From Vibrio sp. RE88 (lineage in GTDB: Bacteria; Pseudomonadota; Gammaproteobacteria; Enterobacterales; Vibrionaceae), in the NCBI RefSeq assembly GCF_013113835.1, contig NZ_VTYQ01000016.1, forward strand, positions 1-64,000: a stretch of 64,000 nucleotides of DNA, in the 5' to 3' direction. Under the pieces are notes generated by a model. It had not been told where the DNA came from and made no database searches. It saw only the letters and a program-made list of their open reading frames with translations. The stretch's first letter is position 1. Each line of letters starts with the position of its first letter. This document shows, in pieces, positions 60,816 through 64,000 of the stretch. Both the position numbers and the translations under genes were made by a program.

Positions 60816-61349
60816 ATGTCTGATTTGACTACTATCGCACGCCCCTATGCTAAAGCAGCATTCGACTTTGCAGTGGAAAAAGGCGCGTTGGACCAATGGG
60901 GTCAGATGCTTTCTTTTGCTGCTGAAGTAGCTAAAAACGAACAGATGCACGAACTCCTAACGGGTTCGGTTTCTGCCGATAAACTGGCAGAAGTATTTGT
61001 AGCAGTTTGCGGCGATCAAGTTGATGCTCATGGCCAAAACCTATTGAAGGTAATGGCACAGAATGGCCGATTAGCGGCCCTTCCTGATGTTTGTGAACAG
61101 TTCTTTGCTCTGAAAAAAGAGCATGAGAAAGAAGTGGATGTTGAAGTGATTTCAGCGTCAGACCTTTCTGATGAGCAGCTTGCAGGTATCAGCAGCAAAC
61201 TTGAGCAGCGTCTTGAACGCAAAGTTAAGCTGAATTGCAGTGTAGATGAGGCCCTACTTGGTGGGGTGATTATTCGAGCCGGAGACTTAGTCATCGATGA
61301 CTCAGCGCGTGGTCGTTTGAACCGCCTGAGCGATGCATTGCAGTCTTAA
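60816..61349 (+). CDS. atpH: ATP synthase F1 subunit delta
   Basis: Connects F1 to the b stalk. The 177-residue protein shows ARPYAKAAFDFA at the N-terminus and the C-terminal GGVIIRAGDLVIDDSARGRL signature. 14 bp separate it from both neighbours. Confidence 0.97.
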   Translation: MSDLTTIARPYAKAAFDFAVEKGALDQWGQMLSFAAEVAKNEQMHELLTGSVSADKLAEVFVAVCGDQVDAHGQNLLKVMAQNGRLAALPDVCEQFFALKKEHEKEVDVEVISASDLSDEQLAGISSKLEQRLERKVKLNCSVDEALLGGVIIRAGDLVIDDSARGRLNRLSDALQS

Positions 61350-61362
61350 TGGGGATTGGAGC

Positions 61363-62904
61363 ATGCAACTTAATTCCACGGAAATCAGCGATCTAATCAA
61401 ACAGCGTATCGAATCTTTCGACGTTGTTAGTGAAGCTCGCAATGAAGGTACTATCGTTTCGGTAAGCGATGGTATCATCCGCATTCACGGCCTAGCGGAC
61501 GTGATGCAAGGTGAAATGATTGAATTACCGGGTGGCCGTTATGCACTGGCACTTAACCTTGAGCGTGACTCGGTTGGTGCAGTTGTAATGGGCCCATATG
61601 CTGACCTTAAGGAAGGCATGAAAGTTACAGGTACTGGTCGTATTCTTGAAGTACCAGTTGGTCCAGAACTACTAGGTCGCGTAGTAAACACGCTAGGTGA
61701 GCCTATCGATGGTAAAGGTCCAATCGAAGCAAAACTGTCTTCACCTGTAGAAGTTATTGCACCAGGTGTAATCGACCGTCAATCGGTTGATCAGCCTGTT
61801 CAAACTGGTTACAAATCTGTTGACTCAATGATCCCAATCGGTCGTGGTCAGCGTGAGCTTGTTATCGGTGACCGTCAGACTGGTAAAACAGCAATGGCGA
61901 TCGATGCAATCATCAACCAGAAAGACTCTGGTATTTTCTCTATCTACGTAGCAATCGGTCAGAAAGCATCGACTATCGCTAACGTAGTTCGCAAACTAGA
62001 AGAGCACGGCGCGCTAGCGAACACTATCGTTGTTGTTGCATCAGCTTCTGAATCTGCAGCGCTACAATACCTAGCGCCATACGCAGGTTGTGCGATGGGT
62101 GAATACTTCCGTGATCGCGGCGAAGACGCACTGATTGTTTATGATGACCTATCTAAACAAGCTGTCGCTTACCGTCAGATCTCTCTACTACTAAAACGTC
62201 CACCGGGTCGTGAAGCTTTCCCTGGTGATGTTTTCTACCTTCACTCTCGTCTACTAGAGCGTGCTGCTCGTGTAAGCGCAGAATACGTAGAAAAGTTCAC
62301 TAACGGTGAAGTGAAAGGTAAGACTGGTTCTTTGACTGCTCTTCCTATCATCGAAACTCAAGCTGGTGACGTTTCAGCATTCGTACCGACTAACGTAATC
62401 TCGATTACCGATGGTCAGATCTTCCTACAGACTGAGCTATTCAACGCAGGTGTTCGTCCAGCTGTTGACCCAGGTATCTCAGTATCTCGTGTAGGTGGTT
62501 CAGCTCAGACGAAAATCATCAAGAAACTATCAGGTGGTATCCGTACAGCACTTGCTGCATACCGTGAACTAGCGGCTTTCGCACAGTTCTCATCTGATCT
62601 TGATGAAGCAACGAAGAAACAGCTAGACCATGGTCAGAAAGTAACAGAACTAATGAAGCAGAAGCAGTACGCTCCAATGTCTGTATTTGACCAAGCGCTA
62701 ACTATCTTCGCGGCAGAGCGTGGTTACCTAGATGATGTAGAACTAAACAAAGTTCTAGATTTCGAGGCGGCTCTACTATCGTATGCTCGCGGTCAATACG
62801 CTGAATTAGCGTCTGAGATCGACAAGACGGGTGCTTACAACGATGAAGTTGAAGCTCAGCTTAAGAAACTGACTGACGACTTCAAAGCAACCCAAACTTG
62901 GTAA
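61363..62904 (+). CDS. atpA: ATP synthase F1 subunit alpha
   Basis: Non-catalytic nucleotide-binding subunit, 513 residues exactly as in E. coli. Walker A GDRQTGKT (about 169-176), the catalytic-interface arginine in VGGSAQTKIIK-preceding PGISVSRVGGSAQ (about R373) and the N-terminal MQLNSTEISDLIKQRI are present. ATG 61363 follows GGAG; ten upstream in-frame codons overlap atpH and are ignored. Strong CTA leucine preference. Confidence 0.98.
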   Translation: MQLNSTEISDLIKQRIESFDVVSEARNEGTIVSVSDGIIRIHGLADVMQGEMIELPGGRYALALNLERDSVGAVVMGPYADLKEGMKVTGTGRILEVPVGPELLGRVVNTLGEPIDGKGPIEAKLSSPVEVIAPGVIDRQSVDQPVQTGYKSVDSMIPIGRGQRELVIGDRQTGKTAMAIDAIINQKDSGIFSIYVAIGQKASTIANVVRKLEEHGALANTIVVVASASESAALQYLAPYAGCAMGEYFRDRGEDALIVYDDLSKQAVAYRQISLLLKRPPGREAFPGDVFYLHSRLLERAARVSAEYVEKFTNGEVKGKTGSLTALPIIETQAGDVSAFVPTNVISITDGQIFLQTELFNAGVRPAVDPGISVSRVGGSAQTKIIKKLSGGIRTALAAYRELAAFAQFSSDLDEATKKQLDHGQKVTELMKQKQYAPMSVFDQALTIFAAERGYLDDVELNKVLDFEAALLSYARGQYAELASEIDKTGAYNDEVEAQLKKLTDDFKATQTW

Positions 62905-62947
62905 TAGGTCGGTGGCAGTCTCTGCCACCAACTAATGGAGAGTAACG

Positions 62948-63814
62948 ATGGCCGGCGCAAAAGAGATACGTAATAAAATCGGTAGTGTGAAAAGCACTCA
63001 GAAAATTACGAAAGCGATGGAAATGGTAGCAGCTTCAAAAATGCGTCGTTCTCAAGATGCAATGGAAGCTTCTCGTCCATACGCTGAAACAATGCGTAAA
63101 GTGATCGGTCACGTGGCAAACGCAAATCTAGAGTACCGTCATCCGTACCTAGAAGAGCGTGAAGCGAAGCGAGTTGGTTACATCATCGTTTCTACAGACC
63201 GCGGCTTGTGTGGTGGTTTGAACATTAACGTGTTCAAGAAAGCTGTTATAGACATGCAAGCTTGGAAAGAGAAAGGTGCTGAAGTTGAACTGGCGGTTGT
63301 CGGTTCAAAAGCTACAGCATTTTTCAACAACAGTGGCGCTAAAGTCGCTGCGCAGGTTTCTGGTCTGGGCGATAGCCCAAGCTTAGAAGACCTAATCGGT
63401 TCTGTAAGCGTAATGCTGAAGAAATACGATGAAGGTGAACTGGACCGTCTGTATGTAGTGTTCAACAAATTTGTGAACACCATGGTTCAAGAACCAACGA
63501 TCGATCAATTGCTACCTTTGCCTAAATCAGATAGCGAAGAAATGCAGCGTGAGCACTCATGGGACTACATCTATGAACCTGAGCCACAACCTCTGCTGGA
63601 TGCACTATTAGTGCGTTACGTAGAGTCTCAGGTATACCAAGGTGTGGTTGAGAACCTTGCTTGTGAGCAAGCGGCTCGTATGATTGCGATGAAAGCTGCA
63701 ACAGACAACGCCAGCAACCTGATTGAAGACTTAGAACTTGTGTACAACAAAGCCCGTCAGGCTGCGATTACACAAGAACTGTCTGAAATCGTTTCAGGTG
63801 CTGCAGCGGTTTAA
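62948..63814 (+). CDS. atpG: ATP synthase F1 subunit gamma
   Basis: Central rotor shaft, 288 residues. Conserved N-terminal helix KEIRNKIGSVKSTQKITKAMEMVAASKMRR (in part, residues 5-34), STDRGLCGGLN (about 78-88) and the C-terminal helix AMKAATDNASNLI. AATGGAG precedes the ATG. Confidence 0.98.
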   Translation: MAGAKEIRNKIGSVKSTQKITKAMEMVAASKMRRSQDAMEASRPYAETMRKVIGHVANANLEYRHPYLEEREAKRVGYIIVSTDRGLCGGLNINVFKKAVIDMQAWKEKGAEVELAVVGSKATAFFNNSGAKVAAQVSGLGDSPSLEDLIGSVSVMLKKYDEGELDRLYVVFNKFVNTMVQEPTIDQLLPLPKSDSEEMQREHSWDYIYEPEPQPLLDALLVRYVESQVYQGVVENLACEQAARMIAMKAATDNASNLIEDLELVYNKARQAAITQELSEIVSGAAAV

Positions 63815-63849
63815 GCTTAGGTAAAACGAAATAGTTTAGAGGATTAACG

Positions 63850-64000
63850 ATGGCTACAGGTAAGATCGTACAGATCATCGGTGCGGTAGTCGACGTAGAG
63901 TTCCCACAGAGCGAAGTACCTAGTGTATATGACGCTCTAAACGTAACGGACTCAAAAGAGCGTCTAGTTCTTGAAGTTCAACAACAGCTAGGCGGTGGCG
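63850..64000 (+). CDS. atpD: ATP synthase F1 subunit beta (partial, cut by the window edge)
   Basis: The first 50 codons of the catalytic subunit: MATGKIVQIIGAVVDVEFP and LVLEVQQQLGGG of the beta-barrel crown are visible. The Walker motifs lie beyond the edge. AGAGGA precedes the ATG, 35 bp after atpG. Confidence 0.97.
   Translation, partial: MATGKIVQIIGAVVDVEFPQSEVPSVYDALNVTDSKERLVLEVQQQLGGG

Noticed and set aside
1..64000. Phage, insertion sequence, integron, toxin-antitoxin, CRISPR or defence island
   Set aside because: No transposase, integrase, attC-like repeats, regular spacers or defence-type genes were seen; gene order is core chromosomal throughout.

Overview
The window is the replication-origin region of the main chromosome of a Vibrio (Gammaproteobacteria, Vibrionaceae), from just upstream of a 16S rRNA gene on the left to the start of atpD on the right. 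Evidence: a canonical oriC between mioC and mnmG; the dnaA-dnaN-recF-gyrB cluster divergent from an amino-acid ABC transporter; rpmH-rnpA-yidD-yidC-mnmE-mioC / mnmG-rsmG-parA-parB-atp order; and Vibrio-type accessory genes (DUF2860, DUF3157, MneA). Species is not assignable by eye. I see no phage, insertion sequence, CRISPR array or foreign island, and no tRNA or complete rRNA gene.

Layout. 1-505: promoters P1/P2 and leader of a minus-strand rrn operon whose 16S gene lies off the left edge. 506-7785: gamma carbonic anhydrase, DUF1488, aroE, hemF, tsaC, purE-purK (PurR box), topoisomerase-type zinc-ribbon protein, smg, dprA. 8036-13746: def-fmt-rsmB-trkA-trkH. 13757-23797: envelope, redox and stress genes (DUF3157, TrhA, Spo0M, YihD, CcoG, SrkA, DsbA, acyltransferase, DUF2860, ComM). 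23798-30630: ilv leader peptide/attenuator and ilvGMEDA. 30770-34559: acuI, a LysR regulator, two small membrane proteins, tusA and mneA behind a yybP-ykoY manganese riboswitch. 35038-39505: glyQS and avtA. 39612-40046: ibpA-type small heat-shock gene with a ROSE-like RNA thermometer. 40544-46636: gyrB, recF, dnaN, dnaA (minus). 47054-49331: polar amino acid ABC transporter. 49562-53881: ribosome, RNase P, membrane insertion and tRNA modification genes up to oriC (53882-54329). 54330-64000: mnmG, rsmG, parA, parB and atpIBEFHAGD (atpD cut by the edge).

Together these are core information-processing genes (replication initiation, segregation, tRNA and ribosome maturation), energy generation, branched-chain amino acid synthesis, and redox/ion homeostasis. 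Regulation is the richest part: stringent-type rRNA and rpmH promoters, a PurR operator, Ile/Val/Leu attenuation, a Mn2+ riboswitch, an RNA thermometer, DnaA boxes and Dam sites, and a parS-like site in recF.

I did not find a new multigene system. The least-explained items are an in-frame upstream start that would carry ribosomes through the ibpA thermometer, an 84-bp palindromic element in the gyrB 3' untranslated region, a 55-codon basic small ORF beside a palindrome-rich intergenic region, and a highly structured rpmH leader.
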